Positions 1-12,091 of a stretch of DNA of 64,000 nucleotides are shown piece after piece (position 1 is the stretch's first letter; every line of letters starts with the position of its first letter). Source of the DNA: Stenopsyche tienmushanensis (taxonomy: Eukaryota; Arthropoda; Insecta; Trichoptera; Stenopsychidae); the NCBI GenBank assembly GCA_008973525.1, contig WACJ01000372.1:124001-188000 (forward strand). The letters run 5' to 3'. The position numbers and the translations under genes were made by a program. The notes beneath the pieces are model-generated. The model was not told the origin of the DNA. It ran no database searches and saw nothing but the letters and a program-made list of their open reading frames with translations.

Positions 1-1349
1 CTCAATGAGCTTAAATTGAAATAGCATTCTTCGAATATACAACTATCTTCCTATTTGCTGATCATATCTAAAAGCCTTCATGCTCGACGAATCTCTATAT
101 AGGACAACAACAAAAAAACAAATAACAGGGCTTATAAAATTATATTTTTAAGCGTTGACACACAATGTAAATTTCAAAAGTTATATAAACCATATTATTT
201 TATACGATACATGTGCCGAGGAACATCGTGTAATTAATCAAAAGCGGCCATATTTATGTATGAAACATTTTATAATTTATTATTATCCAGATGGCCGCCT
301 TCTGCAATATTGAATATTTATGGGAGATATTTACATTCATGTTAATATCCCCGGTACATATTAAATTTGAATTAATTACAATTTTTCTCATTCCCGAGCT
401 TTTCTTCCGCAACCTGTGCTCGCTCCAGATACATCATTCTTGCGAGCACAAATTTAAAGCATACATTTCCGCGGGTGATTTGCTCCCGAAATACATAAAA
501 ATTAATAATCTGGACGTCGCCTTTGTTTGCTTTTAATTATTTTTATTTATTTAGACGGCGAATCGTAAAACGTAGACGCCGTAAATCTTGCCCGGGCACC
601 ATTTGTATCGTCGTATTCAAATTTTACGATTGCGCAAAATGCTACAAACTCCGAAACAATGGTTACTGCTGCGGTCTGCAACAACGAATACCATTCGAAT
701 AATGCATTGAATTCTAAGAAGCAATCATCGATAGTTGAACCGAATGCATTCTGATCCGATTCATCGCACTCTGTTGATCTTCTCATTTTCTGCGCGTTTA
801 TTTGCCAGGGTTGTTGTGACGCGATGTCGGCTTAGCGTGCAAAGCTGGATCGATTTTATTGTGGAATGCGATTACCTCAAATGCATTTTCTGAATCGATA
901 CGATCAAATTTGACTATCAATATTTTGCGCCACAGGGATGAAACGATGCTTATTTATAATAATTGCTGCCCTCTATTTCCAGGTTCAATACTTTGTACCG
1001 TTTCGGGCGTAAAAAATAGTGCAAACAAATTGAAATATATTTCCCCTGCTTGTTTCTCCAAAGACCATTCTGGAATCCGTCGTAAAATTCGCTGATAAAA
1101 TCTGGTCGAGGGTATAATTGGCTTTGGTTCTTTAATTCTTATCTAGCTGGAATCTCACTAATTTTGGTTCCTTTGATTTATATCTCAACAATCTAGTGAA
1201 TTAATATTTGGATACTAAAAATACATGTCAGTAAATTCCAATTTTGTATCAACAAGTTTTTTTATCAGATCATCACAAATGATTTGTATTCATGCACTAT
1301 CCACACATATATAATACAAGTCGAAATCAAACCATAGCGAATAGATAAA
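1..1349. other. unannotated AT-rich stretch
   Basis: No gene or repeat could be recognised. Positions 541 to about 1090 are more balanced in composition and contain several CpGs, and the minus strand has a 79-codon frame there. That frame has no recognisable motif, so it is treated as chance. The rest is low-complexity AT-rich sequence. Confidence 0.5.
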
Positions 1350-1592
1350 TATATTATACTATATTATTTGAGAAAGTGCAAACAATAATTTGGCAAAGTT
1401 TTATTGCAATCGAATGAACGGTATGGCAGCGCATTAAATACGGACAAAAAACATTGATTTTTATATATAGACTATGCCTATGTTACTCACGGAATCCTTA
1501 ACAATAAGTGGGCGAATTTTTATCGCAATCCTATTAAAGGTATGGCAGCGCATTTCGAACGAACAAAACCCAAATCATTTTTATATATTAGA
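1350..1592 (-). mobile_element. Tandem pair of Helitron 5' ends
   Basis: Two copies of about 121 bp lie head to tail (about 1350-1471 and 1472-1592). Read on the minus strand, each begins TCTA(A)TATATAAAAA. Each then carries an ACCGTTCAT(Y) block and a CGATAAAACTTTG-like block. This matches the 5' end of the larger Helitron at 35275-38230. The outer copy starts with TC just after an A, the expected Helitron insertion context. No 3' terminus or coding region follows, so these are truncated ends. The plus-strand flank from 1593 is a piggyBac fragment, so the Helitron end appears to have landed in an older transposon. Confidence 0.65.
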
Positions 1593-1745
1593 TGTTCCCC
1601 ATATGGAAACATTTATAATCTAGAAATTTATAGAGGTAGGTTATTTGACAACAAAACTAGAAATTCTTCCCTTTGATGTATTACCGTAACCTCAATCGCC
1701 TTTGATGAAGAAGAAGAGATTCATCTAAAGACATTCTTTCGACGA
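1593..1745. pseudogene. Scrambled piggyBac transposase fragments (one inverted)
   Basis: Positions 1593-1661 are about 85% identical by eye to the plus strand of the piggyBac transposase at 62381-62449, the segment just after the first catalytic aspartate block. Positions about 1674-1745 instead match the reverse complement of 62265-62337, which holds the catalytic LDESLLLHRG block; 33 of 35 bases agree in the best part (1696-1730). The two pieces are adjacent in the reference but here lie in opposite orientation, with about 43 bp lost between them. This is a dead remnant of the same family that has suffered an internal inversion. Confidence 0.7.
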
Positions 1746-1879
1746 TCCATTAAAAGTTGATATTACAAGTGTGCGACATGGTTCCAGACGCTGCAGTACC
1801 AAACTTGGAGGAACTAGAAGTTCTTGTAAGAAACATCCGCCCAAGGAAATTCTCCGGCCTAATCGCATTATTAACGCCA

Positions 1880-2117
1880 AAGTCTCACGGCAAAAAAGGC
1901 TAATTTTCAAACACAATAATTACTGGAGATGAAAAATGATATCCATTTATTCTGTTCTCTGGAGAATTTCATAAGCGGAAAAAAATTGAGGAAATTAATC
2001 ACGCTATCGAAAATTTCTTTTATGAAGAGGGTATTGATAAGTTACTAGTTGTTTGCTATTGTTAAAGCTAAATAAACGTTTGAAAAAAAATCGGCAAGTA
2101 TTTATGACTCAACCTAA
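1880..2117 (+). pseudogene. mariner relic (TTAGGTTGAGTC family), internally deleted
   Basis: Reading on the plus strand, an IITGDEK motif followed by a stop codon marks the first catalytic aspartate of a mariner transposase (about 1910-1940). The sequence then jumps to the C-terminal block EINHAIENFFYEEGIDK. Everything between, including the other two catalytic positions, is deleted. The 3' inverted repeat ends at 2117 (CAAGTATTTATGACTCAACC followed by TAA) with a TA target next to it. The related element at 54620-55192 shares this inverted repeat and the same C-terminal block. No 5' end was found. Upstream to about 1746 is unassigned. Confidence 0.65.
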
Positions 2118-3339
2118 TATAAGACCCTCGTACATATATCACCATATATGTTGATCAGAAATATTAAATTATAATAAAAATATATACATATGAAATGGCA
2201 TGTAGTTTTCGAATAGAAATTCATTGATTAAGACTATGAATAATTTAAATTTCAATATTTGGAAGTCTATTCAACGATATTCTTCGGCTTGGACAAGAAT
2301 ATGACAAGAAGGCAAGTCAAATTGATGCGAATATGAGTGAGCACACGCGCAATAACGATTACACAAATGACGCGGCATTAATATCGCTCGCGTTCCAGGA
2401 AACATCTGGAACACCCATATTGTGGCTGATAAATTACGACCGATCTCCCAAATGTGTTTCGACAGCAAAGGGCTCACAAACAATAATGCTGCCAGGCATC
2501 ACCGCGGCTATTAGACCGTGCTTCGGCTAACTTCCTCCAGATGAACGATGCGATAGAATTAGGAAGATTAGGCCGCTATAGCGGCGGAAAACAAGAGTGA
2601 TGATCCAGGAGAGATCTATGCCGCCGCGAAAACACCAACAAGCCACCTCCGCAGACGCACTCTCCCGTTCTGCGAGTACATAAACCCAAAGACAGCGCAT
2701 TAAATTTTATCAAGGCGCTATATCACATTTATGTGGCTTTTAAAAGCATTGTTACGGATTTTGCGGGATATAAAAGATATAAATTCATATGAAGTCATAG
2801 TGCGAACGGATCGTTATTAACGTTCGGGGGGTGCGTAATGAAACGGGGGCTAATAAATGTAATTAGAGCCAAGATCGGAGATGGAACGGCGACGGCCGTC
2901 GATCACATTAACAACTTCATAATTAGGCGATTAACGCTGTTAAATAACAATATATCACGGGGGTGATATTGCTACCCCAAAAGAAAAAAGAAGCAGGAAA
3001 ACGGACCGTCCATTTTATGAGGGCGTTTTAAAAATAACAATATTTCGACGCGTCGTTCTTTGTTTCATCACGAACGGGCGTCGGAAACATCAATCATAGG
3101 GCGGTTGGAAAAGTGATGAGGATAAATTAAAAAATAACAAGCAGCACGTACATGAAGAATATATTAGCTCGTCTATTGTGGTTGCGTATTTAATGCTATG
3201 GATGAATTTTCAATTTATTTTCACGACTATATATATTCAAATAAAACGCACAACTCTAAATTATTGCTATTTTATCAGGTCTTCCTACGACTTGATCTGA
3301 TACTGATTTCTTCTGACAAATTGCATATATAAAAAATAC
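2118..3339. other. non-repetitive, CpG-containing island, no gene seen
   Basis: About 2280-3120 is of balanced composition, rich in CpG and in TTAATTAG/AATTAACG-type words, and has no repeat similarity elsewhere in the window. Short open frames on both strands (65 to 70 codons) overlap each other and show no motif. It could be host regulatory or intronic DNA; nothing in the sequence proves it. Confidence 0.4.
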
Positions 3340-3535
3340 TTTTATTATACCTATGTTATTCCCGCAAGTGTAAACAGTAAGTTGACAAGGTTTTATCGCA
3401 ATTGGATGAACGGTATGGAAGCGCATTAAATACGAACAAACAAACATTGATTTTTATATATTAGACTATGCTTATGTTACTCGCGCAATCCTTAGCAATA
3501 AGTGGACGAAGTTTTATCACAATCTGATGAACGAT
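3340..3535 (-). mobile_element. Tandem Helitron 5' ends, second locus
   Basis: On the minus strand a complete 5' end starts at 3465 with TCTAATATATAAAAATC and runs to about 3340. It is preceded without a gap by a truncated copy at 3466-3535 that retains the GTTCATC, CACTTATTGCTAAGG and CATAAGCATAG blocks. The junction between copies falls at the same point of the unit as at 1471/1472. No coding sequence or 3' end follows. Confidence 0.65.
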
Positions 3536-4733
3536 AAGATATAAAAATACTGTATTTAAATATGAATTTTGAGCGTGAAACCTGAAAAATGTGCGAAATT
3601 AATTACGAACTAAAGCTACCCTTACAAAAAATCATGTGGAAATTAGTGGATTCTTAAAAATAGTTTATATTTAATTATCAATTAATTTTTTTTAAAAAAT
3701 CAATGAAAAAATGCCCTATTAAAGATTTATAAATGCACGATTTTTGACTTGCATGCGGATATTTTTACGTCAAGTATTGAATTATCGCGTATAAATGTAT
3801 ATACATGCATCGATACATTCAGATTAAAGCTGATATAATTGAATGCCGGTGGCGAATGGATATAAAGTGAGAAACCCATGTCAGAAATGGATTTTCATTG
3901 GCGTAAGCGGCGGTCGATGAAGGCATCAGAAAATGGATTTTGTCGAGAGGCAATAATAGAGTTTTGATCGTAAGTATTATCTGTAGTGTAGTGGCGAATC
4001 GATTCTCTTCCGAGTGTATTGAGTCCTTCCTTTATTTATTGCGATAGCCTGGAGACTCGTAAGTGCTTTCCGATGTAACGACAGAGACATCTTCGAGTTG
4101 GAGCGTCTTTCGCCGAGGAAAAAACCGAGGTTTGTAAGTCGTCGGGTGATATTTAATTTAAAGACGGTTTGTAATGGTGCGATTATAATTGTGAGATGGA
4201 GGCCTTTGTGTTATGAGTTAAGTTATCTCTCGACTGCCGTTTGCAGACGTAAGTTGAAGCCACATACAACAGTGTGACACAGAGCGTGATGAATAAGCTC
4301 AAAGTTGACAGTCGGAGTGATGCTCACCAGTACAGAAGCTTACCGTCCTAAATATCCCACCTAACTAAATAATGCCAAAGCACTAACACTGTATTAGAGG
4401 CTTTCAACTAAATCGTTTTGGTTAAGTTTCCCCATGCATGCATGCTCAAGAAAATCTCGGAGATAATTACAATAAAAGTCGGTTAGTCCGTGTTTTCAAT
4501 TAATAATATCAAAGTAAAATGTTCTATAGTAGTAAACTAAATTTGATTTTTTTAAATTTCAAATTAATCGTTTTTAGATTTCCATCGCTTCTTTTGCAAT
4601 TCTGATGCCGAAATTTTCAACGGTTGTTATGGTTTTTGTACCATTCAAAAATGATATGATGATCGTTCTTCATGTGCACTTCGCTCTCCATTTTGGTATA
4701 TTCGTTCCAAAGATTATGCTTATGCCGTGCTAA
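3536..4733. other. unannotated stretch
   Basis: AT-rich to about 3780. From about 3840 to 4350 the composition is more balanced and CpG-containing, with several GTAAG/GTAAGT words that look like splice donors but no open frame in front of them. No gene is supported. Confidence 0.4.
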
Positions 4734-4988
4734 TTAGGTGCTTTTATATTCACAATACTTTTCCATATGATGCGTACCGTCTGGTAATAAATGATTTGGA
4801 CGTGAGCTGCCCACATACAGCTGTCCACGTGAGAAGCATGCACGCATACCCTGTGTGTTAAAACGTTTCAGTGTTAAATTTTTAGTGTATAAATCTGGTA
4901 CCGTTGCTACATGTCGTGGTGGATTTATATTTCGGAGAAGAATTATAGGCACGCCAATTTTCAGTGTTAAAATACCAAATTCAAACAT
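4734..4988 (-). pseudogene. Helitron PIF1-like helicase C-terminal fragment
   Basis: The 84-codon minus-strand frame carries two blocks typical of the C-terminal end of the Helitron PIF1-type helicase: GVPIILLRNINPPRH near residues 12-26, and ACFSRGQLYVGSSRP near residues 50-64. The second corresponds to helicase motif VI, usually SHGQLYVACSRV in the family. In intact proteins these blocks are separated by about 80 residues; here only about 23 separate them, so an internal deletion has occurred. No other helicase motifs are seen upstream on the minus strand. The frame starts at an ATG but is only the tail of a much longer protein. Confidence 0.7.
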
Positions 4989-6270
4989 TTTTTTTTAAAT
5001 ATAGAATGATAAACTAACTGAATGCTGTCCTTATTTTTTGTTCGTGTTTACGTGTCATTTAATCAATGGCTTTACATGCAATTCATGTCAGAAAGTAACT
5101 TTTTGAATTTTATCACGCTGATACACGTACCACATATTGGAACCCATTGTTTTGTTTAAATTTATCGAAGCAGTAAGCACCACTAAAATTTAGTTTCACT
5201 CTATTAGCTCGTTTAAGAATTATAACAATTTTACGAAAGAAGTAGAGTTTTATGAATTTCTTACGAAATCTCCCGCACTTTAGGCGAAGCTTAGCGCGGA
5301 ATACTCGAACTGTAAATTGTTAGTGTTTTTTAAATATTGATGTTAGCTTTCGTCGTTAGTGATTTCTTCCCTAACATATTTTTGAGTCAATGATAGCACC
5401 CCATGTTGTGTTGAATTATGGAGTTTATTTTGTTATTGATTAATTTGTTACGCGTGAAAATAGCTCCACATGATACATGAATGATACCACAGATTCCAGC
5501 TCCACATGCTACCAATGATTGATTTGTTGCATGGCATTATCGCCTCTCGGCATAGTTGACTAAAGGCTTTGTTTACCTTAGCAACCGGATCGGACTACTA
5601 GACATTCATTGTTATATTTATAGAAGATACATCCATAGCTCGCTTTGCGATGCGTTCTGGAATAGTTGGCCGCATTATGGAGAAGCTGAAACTAAACAGA
5701 AGGTCAAAGCAATTCTAGCCATATTTTTGCATTTTTGACATAAGTTTTTGTCAAAGAACTTATATAAATTACATTTTTTGTATTTATTAAGGGGACATTC
5801 TAGTCAATAATTTAGAAAAAAAAAATTTTTTTTGCATACTTCAAAGGAGAATGTATTCTTCAAAGAAATTTCAATTATTTATGGAGTTATAGCTATTTTA
5901 GTGACGGGGCAACTAAGCCGATATTGTCAGAATGAGATTTACTTCAAATTTGGTACAAACCTTTTCTATATAATTATCTATTGTCCCTACCTAGATTTAA
6001 AAAAGTGTGAAAAACAAAGTAAAATAATTACTTTTAAATAGAAATATTTTCTATTAAGAACCATTTTAAACGACTAGAAGGGTTGTGTCAACCAGGATAC
6101 GCTCGTTTTTACTCCTTAAACTTTACCAGCCTTAATTATCTTTTTTTTTATATATTCTGAAAATATCTGGTAAAAAATGTATAAACAATAATAAATATAA
6201 ACGGCACATCAATTACAAATATTGGAAAGAGCAGATTATTTTCATAAAAATCAACGTTGTTTTATAAGAA
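4989..6270. other. AT-rich stretch, no gene seen
   Basis: Low-complexity AT-rich DNA. Two short plus-strand frames (5556-5738 and 5832-6041) have no recognisable motif. Nothing else is supported. Confidence 0.45.
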
Positions 6271-6430
6271 TCTCTATATATATAAATGAATGTGTGTCGC
6301 GGAACGAGGGGTTTGCTAGGTATACATTCTTATACCGTTCATCTTACAGCGATGAAACTTTGATGAGTTATTGGGCGTGTATTCGAGAAGGTTTTTATAT
6401 TGGCACGACCATTATTCGTGTGCGGAATTA
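6271..6430 (+). mobile_element. Helitron 5' end, plus strand
   Basis: After an A at 6270 the sequence starts TCTCTATATATATAAATG and continues with a TGTGTGTCGCGGAACG block, a TACCGTTCATC block and CGATGAAACTTTGATGAG. The spacing matches the Helitron 5' ends at 1592, 3465 and 38230 read on the other strand, but the sequence is diverged, so this is probably another Helitron subfamily. No matching CTAG hairpin end was found downstream. Confidence 0.5.
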
Positions 6431-8133
6431 GTTTTGCGAAATTAGTTTAACGGATGCACCATATCGGTCTTATGAAGTGTAGCTGGGCTGTGGGGCGGAA
6501 CGCGGGGCGGTGAGAGGGAGAAGGATATTAGTTTATTGTCCAATAGAAATTTGAGTATATACATTTTTAGCACAACATTTTAAAACTCTCTGAAAACATT
6601 ACAGAGATACTCTCTAAAACACGAATAGAACATAATGCATGGTATTTAAAAGAGTTTAAAATTTTAGCGACATACATAAAGTGGAAAGGGTTAATAAATC
6701 GTGGATTTAGGGTCGTTTTGCAGGTTTGTTCTGGATAACTGAAAATTGAACAAGCAACAGAGTATGTTATCCAGGAAATGTTCTTAATTAAATAACAAGT
6801 TTTGATGTTTAAATATTACACAACGAGATAAAATAATTTTCCACATAACCGGTTTTATAATTTTAAGCAGCCTATGAAATTATTATAGCGTTTATGTCAG
6901 AATTTACCATAAACCCATCAAGTTTGTTTGGACTTATACCGCAGGAACACTTCATATATTCTTTTGCGATGCAGTAAATTTTAATAAAATTTAATGAGCC
7001 CTCGCGCGGCTTAATGAAAATGCTTAAGTTTTAAGGGATGCTCGCATATATTGCATTGCAAAAGTTCGTAATTGACTTTATGCGTGAAAGGCCATGAATA
7101 AATTTAATAAGAATTAAAATCGAGCACTCGGCCGGTCGATGACAGGACAGGGGGTGAACGGTAATAAAAAGCGATTTATTGATTAAATGAAAATATTACG
7201 TACTCTCGAGTTAATAAAAACAAAAATGGATATATGAAAAAAAAAACCTGAGGAATATGAATTTTATTTTTCGTATAAAATTCCCCTTTTATTGCCTTTC
7301 ATAAAACGTGAAAGCGAAAAAGAGCGTAATGGGAATTTTATTGTTCTTTGTTTACTTTTAAGTTCGCCATAACGCTTTTTTTTTCTTATATGAAACTTCA
7401 AATAAGCTTGATGGCTAAGAAATAGAATTTTCATTTATAAATGGGAGCAGGACAGCTTCATAAAAGCGAACAGACGGCAATTAATAGTTCGGTTATAAAA
7501 TTGAAAGGCGCTTTATATCGTACGCAATTGGAGGTTCTTATACGTCTGAATTTGCAATGCATTGTGCGCAAATGTTCTAAATAATTCATTCAATTTATCA
7601 ATTCGTCGTGGGATAATGTAATGAGTTTTAAACTGAAATTATTTAGGACAGTCGGCGGGGAAATTCCTCCGAAATGGCTTTCAGTATTAAGCGAAATTAT
7701 CCTCACGTTTCTCTGCGTGAAAATAAGAGTATAATTCATTGAGACGCGCGCAGGTGGCACTGTGGTACGATTTGGGATCCAATCCGGGAACACAACGTGA
7801 ATCCCATTGTCCTTAATGTATCCTCAAGCCGTGCGCAATATAAAATCTGTATAAGGACTAGTGGCTATTGTTAAGCGTCTGCAGACGCAAACAATGCCGC
7901 GCACTACGTCTTCATTCTTACGTGTACGTCCTAATTCGGAGCCAACCGACGAAACGACCATTTTCAAATAATTAATGTCGAGTGTGACGACATTTTCATG
8001 GACAAGAAAGACATCTTTATCAGCTAAAGATATTTAGCTTGAGTTGTAAGAAAAATATTTTAAATGTAACGAAATAATCATCCACAGCTTATTGTTTTAC
8101 ACTTAGTGTAGTAGCTTACGTCCTGGACTTTTA
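6431..8133. other. unannotated stretch with a CpG-containing island
   Basis: A G-rich patch lies at about 6480-6530. About 6900-8000 is balanced, non-repetitive and CpG-containing. No coding frame above 70 codons and no repeat similarity was seen. Possibly host regulatory DNA. Confidence 0.4.
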
Positions 8134-8475
8134 TTAACCCTTTGCACTCCATTGTCCCCTTTCAGGGGACATCGTGATTCTAGCATATCACTCGGAAGTC
8201 CCCTCTCGTGGGATATTAAAGTTTATTAGTGATTATGGAGAATCAACTTATTAGAGTGTTGTGATAAATAAATGTCTAACATACATCTGTTTTAGCTTAA
8301 AACTACAAACAACTTGCCGATAAACAACCTATGATTTTTTGTCTACATGCAGTTTGTATTAGTCATTGTTACATAGGCATCATCTACTTTCGATACAAGA
8401 TGGCTAAGGCTTCGATAGACTTGGCTAAAGTTGTAGCGCGAGAACTTGATGAAGTATTGCAATTTTCAGATTAAA
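8134..8475 (+). mobile_element. piggyBac-like 5' end with start of a transposase frame
   Basis: TTAA (8134-8137) is followed by CCCTTTGCACTCC and two subterminal palindromes, GTCCCCTTTCAGGGGAC (8154-8170) and GTCCCCTCTCGTGGGAT (8198-8214), 44 bp apart. Over about 115 bp it is roughly 90% identical by eye to the 5' end of the piggyBac element at 61342. An ATG at 8400 opens a 24-residue frame (MAKASIDLAKVVARELDEVL and so on) that ends at TAA 8472-8474. The same ATG context recurs on the minus strand at 57485 and, without the ATG, near 34835. This may be the true N-terminus that the 61.9-kb transposase lacks. The rest of the element is absent. Confidence 0.6.
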
Positions 8476-9829
8476 CAAATATAATATTTATTATAAGCAG
8501 CTACGACATAGTTTCAGTCTTATAGGTATAAGAAATTCATATAAAATTAATTAACAGGTCAGCCTAATTCTAATTGAATCATATGAAAGGTTATAAATAA
8601 CTATGATAAAGGATTCACATGGAAAAATATTTTAAAAATCAACTTTAAAGGACATATTTTCAAGCGAAATCATAACAATCATATCAAGTCATGAATAAAT
8701 AAATCCTGGCGAGCGGGATACGGAAACCTTTTCAATAACAATGCCAAATTAAATAAGGGTCAAATTTTGACAAATATCTATGTTGAATAAAATTGTTTCA
8801 TTTTTGATTAAAAAACAGGCATTGTTTATTCCAAATAGAATCTATATACAATCTGAAAAACATGCGATTGAATACAGGAATACAGGAAATCGAATAGCTC
8901 TAAGGATACAATATAATAATGTGCCATTATTGTAAATTTTGAGAAGATGAAATAATGTAAATGTCATATCCTGACACATGTCTGATGGAATTGAATGAAG
9001 AATTGTATGCCAATAAAATTATTCTGTCCTAGATAAAATTCATTAGTGATGGCCAAAGCGATGGAAGCCAAGACAAATTCAGTAAAATTAGATAATGACA
9101 ATTTTATATAGTGGCATATATTATAGCCTAGATTTTATCCTTGAATTAAAACCAGAAATATATGCAGGGGGATAATAAGAGATAAAAAACAAGAAATATT
9201 ACTTTTACTTATGCAGTGCATTTTGCACATTAGAGCTTCGTTGCATAATAGCTGTTATAATGGCAAAAGATATTAGTCTGACACGTTTTAGTATTCAAAT
9301 TAACAAAACAGCGGATGCCAACATTAATTTCGTAATCAAGGCGAGCAAAATACCGAGAAAAATGTTTGATAATTCAAGCTGACGACCTAAAGAAGGATAA
9401 CAATTTTAAGATTTGAATATAATAATTGTAAGGGGGGCAAGTACAACGAGTAAGAGAATTTTTGCCGAATTTCCATGGCGCAAATTTGAAATCTGAGCGG
9501 AAATAAATTTGAATTATATTAATATTAATGCATTTATCTCCATAAAGTGTTGCTATGTATATTAAACAAGATAATATAGGAGAAAACCCATTCTCATTTA
9601 GTGCACGTGCAATTTTATTCACGTGATGGCGCCACAGGGAGCTTTTCCATGATAATCAACCCTAACGGCATGGGGTTGCGCGACAAAATGTCAATACTCA
9701 TAAAACTAAATTTGCAATATAATTGCATTACGAATCGCGAATTATAAATTTTCATAAGATTTTTTTTTGAAGAATTTCATCATTCCAGATGCGACAATTT
9801 TGTTACCTTCTACTAAAATAAAATGGCTT
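8476..9829. other. AT-rich stretch, no gene seen
   Basis: No recognisable gene or repeat. Short frames only. Confidence 0.45.
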
Positions 9830-10253
9830 ATATGATTGAAGGCTACTAAATCGGGACATTCCCGCCGAAATCTGGACGCTTGGAAACAGTGGCGTAACTA
9901 CCAATTGGTGAGCTTAGGCGACGCCTAGGGGCAGTAACTGTCTAATTTATGTATACATATATAGAGTATATATATATATGTGTTTTTTTAAATTGTTATA
10001 TTAACCTTTCCCTACCGGTGATGTATTTACTACACCTCGACTCTAATAATGAGAATATCGATATGAAATATAATAGATACGGGCTTCAAATTTTTTGTAT
10101 TCCTTTCGTAATATAATACGAAACACATCAAAGTATTATAGTGTATAAGTTTACATCTGCAGCGATATAAATAAATAATTTGTCGAGAAATCGGGAATTT
10201 TGCGAGTTTCAGTCCGTATCTCAGCAAAAAGGAATTTTATCAGTCACATTGAT
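9830..10253 (+). repeat. Dispersed repeat R2, copy 1
   Basis: Shares a collinear stretch with 20690-21052 and 40590-41000: GGCTACTAAA, CCCGCCGAAATCT, CAGTGGCGTAACTAC, GCTTAGGCGACGCCTAG, then TTAACCTTTCCCTACCGG and GATGTATTTACTACAC. The CAGTGGCGTAACT motif resembles hAT-type termini, and the internal TTAACCTTT resembles piggyBac-like ends; neither assignment is secure. The left part present in the other two copies (about 100 bp rich in ATCCCGGGAT) is missing here. A piece of it appears inverted at 10475-10570. Confidence 0.6.
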
Positions 10254-10474
10254 GGTGTTATACGAAATGGGAGCTCACGCGGTCATCAACTAGATCTAGC
10301 TATCTGATGAACAAATAATATTTGAGTTTTTCAGTGTTTTATTTATTATTTTTAAATTGTATTTTTATCTTTTCTTAAATAAATAAAAATTTTCCCCTTC
10401 AAGTTATTTTTTATATTAAACAAACGTACTTGTTATTAATTTATGATCAAATTTATCAATGTAATTTCTTAAAC

Positions 10475-10570
10475 TATTGAAAATACAGGTCCTGGGATCT
10501 CGGGATGGTCTAATGCAATCTCGAAGTCCCGGAATCGAAATTTTGATTCGGGATTGGATTCCCTAGTGCT
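10475..10570 (-). repeat. Inverted left end of R2
   Basis: The reverse complement reads CTAGGGAATCCAATCCCG followed by further CCCGGGA-like words, matching the left end of R2 copy 3 at about 40469. Because it lies in opposite orientation about 220 bp beyond copy 1, R2 may have long terminal inverted repeats, or two copies may lie tail to tail. A 100-codon minus-strand frame across it is a by-product. Confidence 0.4.
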
Positions 10571-11959
10571 GACACCTAGGCGTCGCATTTGGATGGATAT
10601 ACATAATGAATGTGTATGAATTTTGGAAAAATATATGGCATCTGGGAAGCAATTAGTTCTGCAATAAAAAAAGCTGGGGAAGACACATACGACGACAGGG
10701 CCATCCTGCAGGCGAGCATATGCTGCTGGAGGAGAAACGATTATATAATATATGAAAGTCGTCATCCGCATCTGGCGAGGAAACTCATTTAGTCGACCGG
10801 TTGAAAACGGGAACCAGGCACAATAATTGTCGGCATAAAGAGAACAAAGATAAAATGGTTACAAAAGCACCGAAAGAAAACGCCACCAAACATCAGCTTT
10901 GGCAGACTATACCTGCCGGATGGCGGATTTCATTAATGGAATGCAAATTGAAATTTTTCGCACTTTGTTTTTTATAAAACTCCCCAGTGCACTTTCGCTG
11001 CATTAATTTCAACGTTTTGAGGATAAAAAATGACACATTTTCGAATTGAATCCCTCGGCATAATAGCTGTTGAGATCGATTATTTGCGTTTGTGCTTGTA
11101 TTGGTTTTTATGCTATAAAATAGCCAGGGATTTAATCCGATCTCGTATCTTAAAATATGGGACAAAGCGAGGACAAGAGCTAAAGTAATGAAGTACTTAA
11201 GGCTACCATTGCTAGCAAAATAAATTAACTGATCCACGAAAACAAGAAAACTACTGGAAAGCAGAGAAAACAAGCTTTTGTGCGACGAACTTTTTATTAG
11301 AAAGATTTTTTCCCAGTTGTTTTTTGAAGCCGGTCGCAAATTTTCGTGGCATTGTCTGTTTTAATTCCACATATCGAAACCGGGCTGGCGAAAATGAAGC
11401 GGCCAACTTTCGGCGAGTGATATATTTTATTCATATTCAAATTATGCGCGTGTACTTTAATGGTTTTTGATAGGCGGCCAAATTACCATAAGCAAAGTAG
11501 GACGAAAAAATAAGCGAGGAATCCTCTTCTCGGATCTTACGATAAATCAGGAAGGGAGAAACAGAAATAAAAAAGGAAGAAAACGCCGGAAAACACTTTC
11601 CGTTTCGCATGGGAGTAATGTAGGCGGCGGGCGCCGTAAAGCTGCACGTGGGGGCGCCGTGTTGACAAGCGAAAACATTGCCAACATAATGAGCCGCGAA
11701 TGTGAGAAATGAATTAATCTGCATGCGAAATTGTTGCCCGGGCCGAGCATGAGGCTGCGAATTGTGATATGGCGGCCCGGGGTGCTCCGCAATAAGCCCG
11801 AACCTAACTCACCCCACCGCCCACAACAACTACGGCGACCTTCATATCTCGCTGGAATTGCAACCAATTAAGCTAATCACTAATTATGAATTGCAATATA
11901 TCAAAGAACCCATACTTGCTCGTGTAGATCATGAGATAATTATCAGAACAACTTGGGAT
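10571..11959. other. non-repetitive CpG-containing island
   Basis: About 10860-11880 is balanced, CpG-rich and free of repeat similarity. Overlapping frames of 81 to 148 codons occur on both strands at 10893-11867. They contradict each other, lack motifs and are not convincing genes. Best candidate role is host intron or regulatory DNA. Confidence 0.4.
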
Positions 11960-12091
11960 CAGTAATGACGACTTATGTCGACATTATGTCGCCAAAATTT
12001 TATACTCATGTATATAGCGTGTATTATGTTCTATTCATTATTTCTGCTCTTTATTTTATTACATATACAAGGTGTAGTCCACATGGACCGA
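11960..12091 (+). repeat. TTAA-element R3, truncated copy
   Basis: GTCGACATTATGTCGCCA followed by an AT-rich segment (CATGTATATAGCGTGTATTATGTTC) closely matches 14763-14860. The TTAA and CCCTTT terminus seen in the other copy is absent, so this copy has lost its end. Confidence 0.55.

Noticed and set aside
4000..4150. Splice-donor-like GTAAGT/GTTTGT words suggesting exons
   Set aside because: No open frame or acceptor sites accompany them.
7735..7800. tRNA-like words (GTGGTACGA, GGATCCAATCC)
   Set aside because: No acceptor or anticodon stem can be drawn, and the B box is poor.
10469..10771. 100-codon minus-strand frame
   Set aside because: Its C-terminal part is the inverted end of repeat R2; no independent coding evidence.
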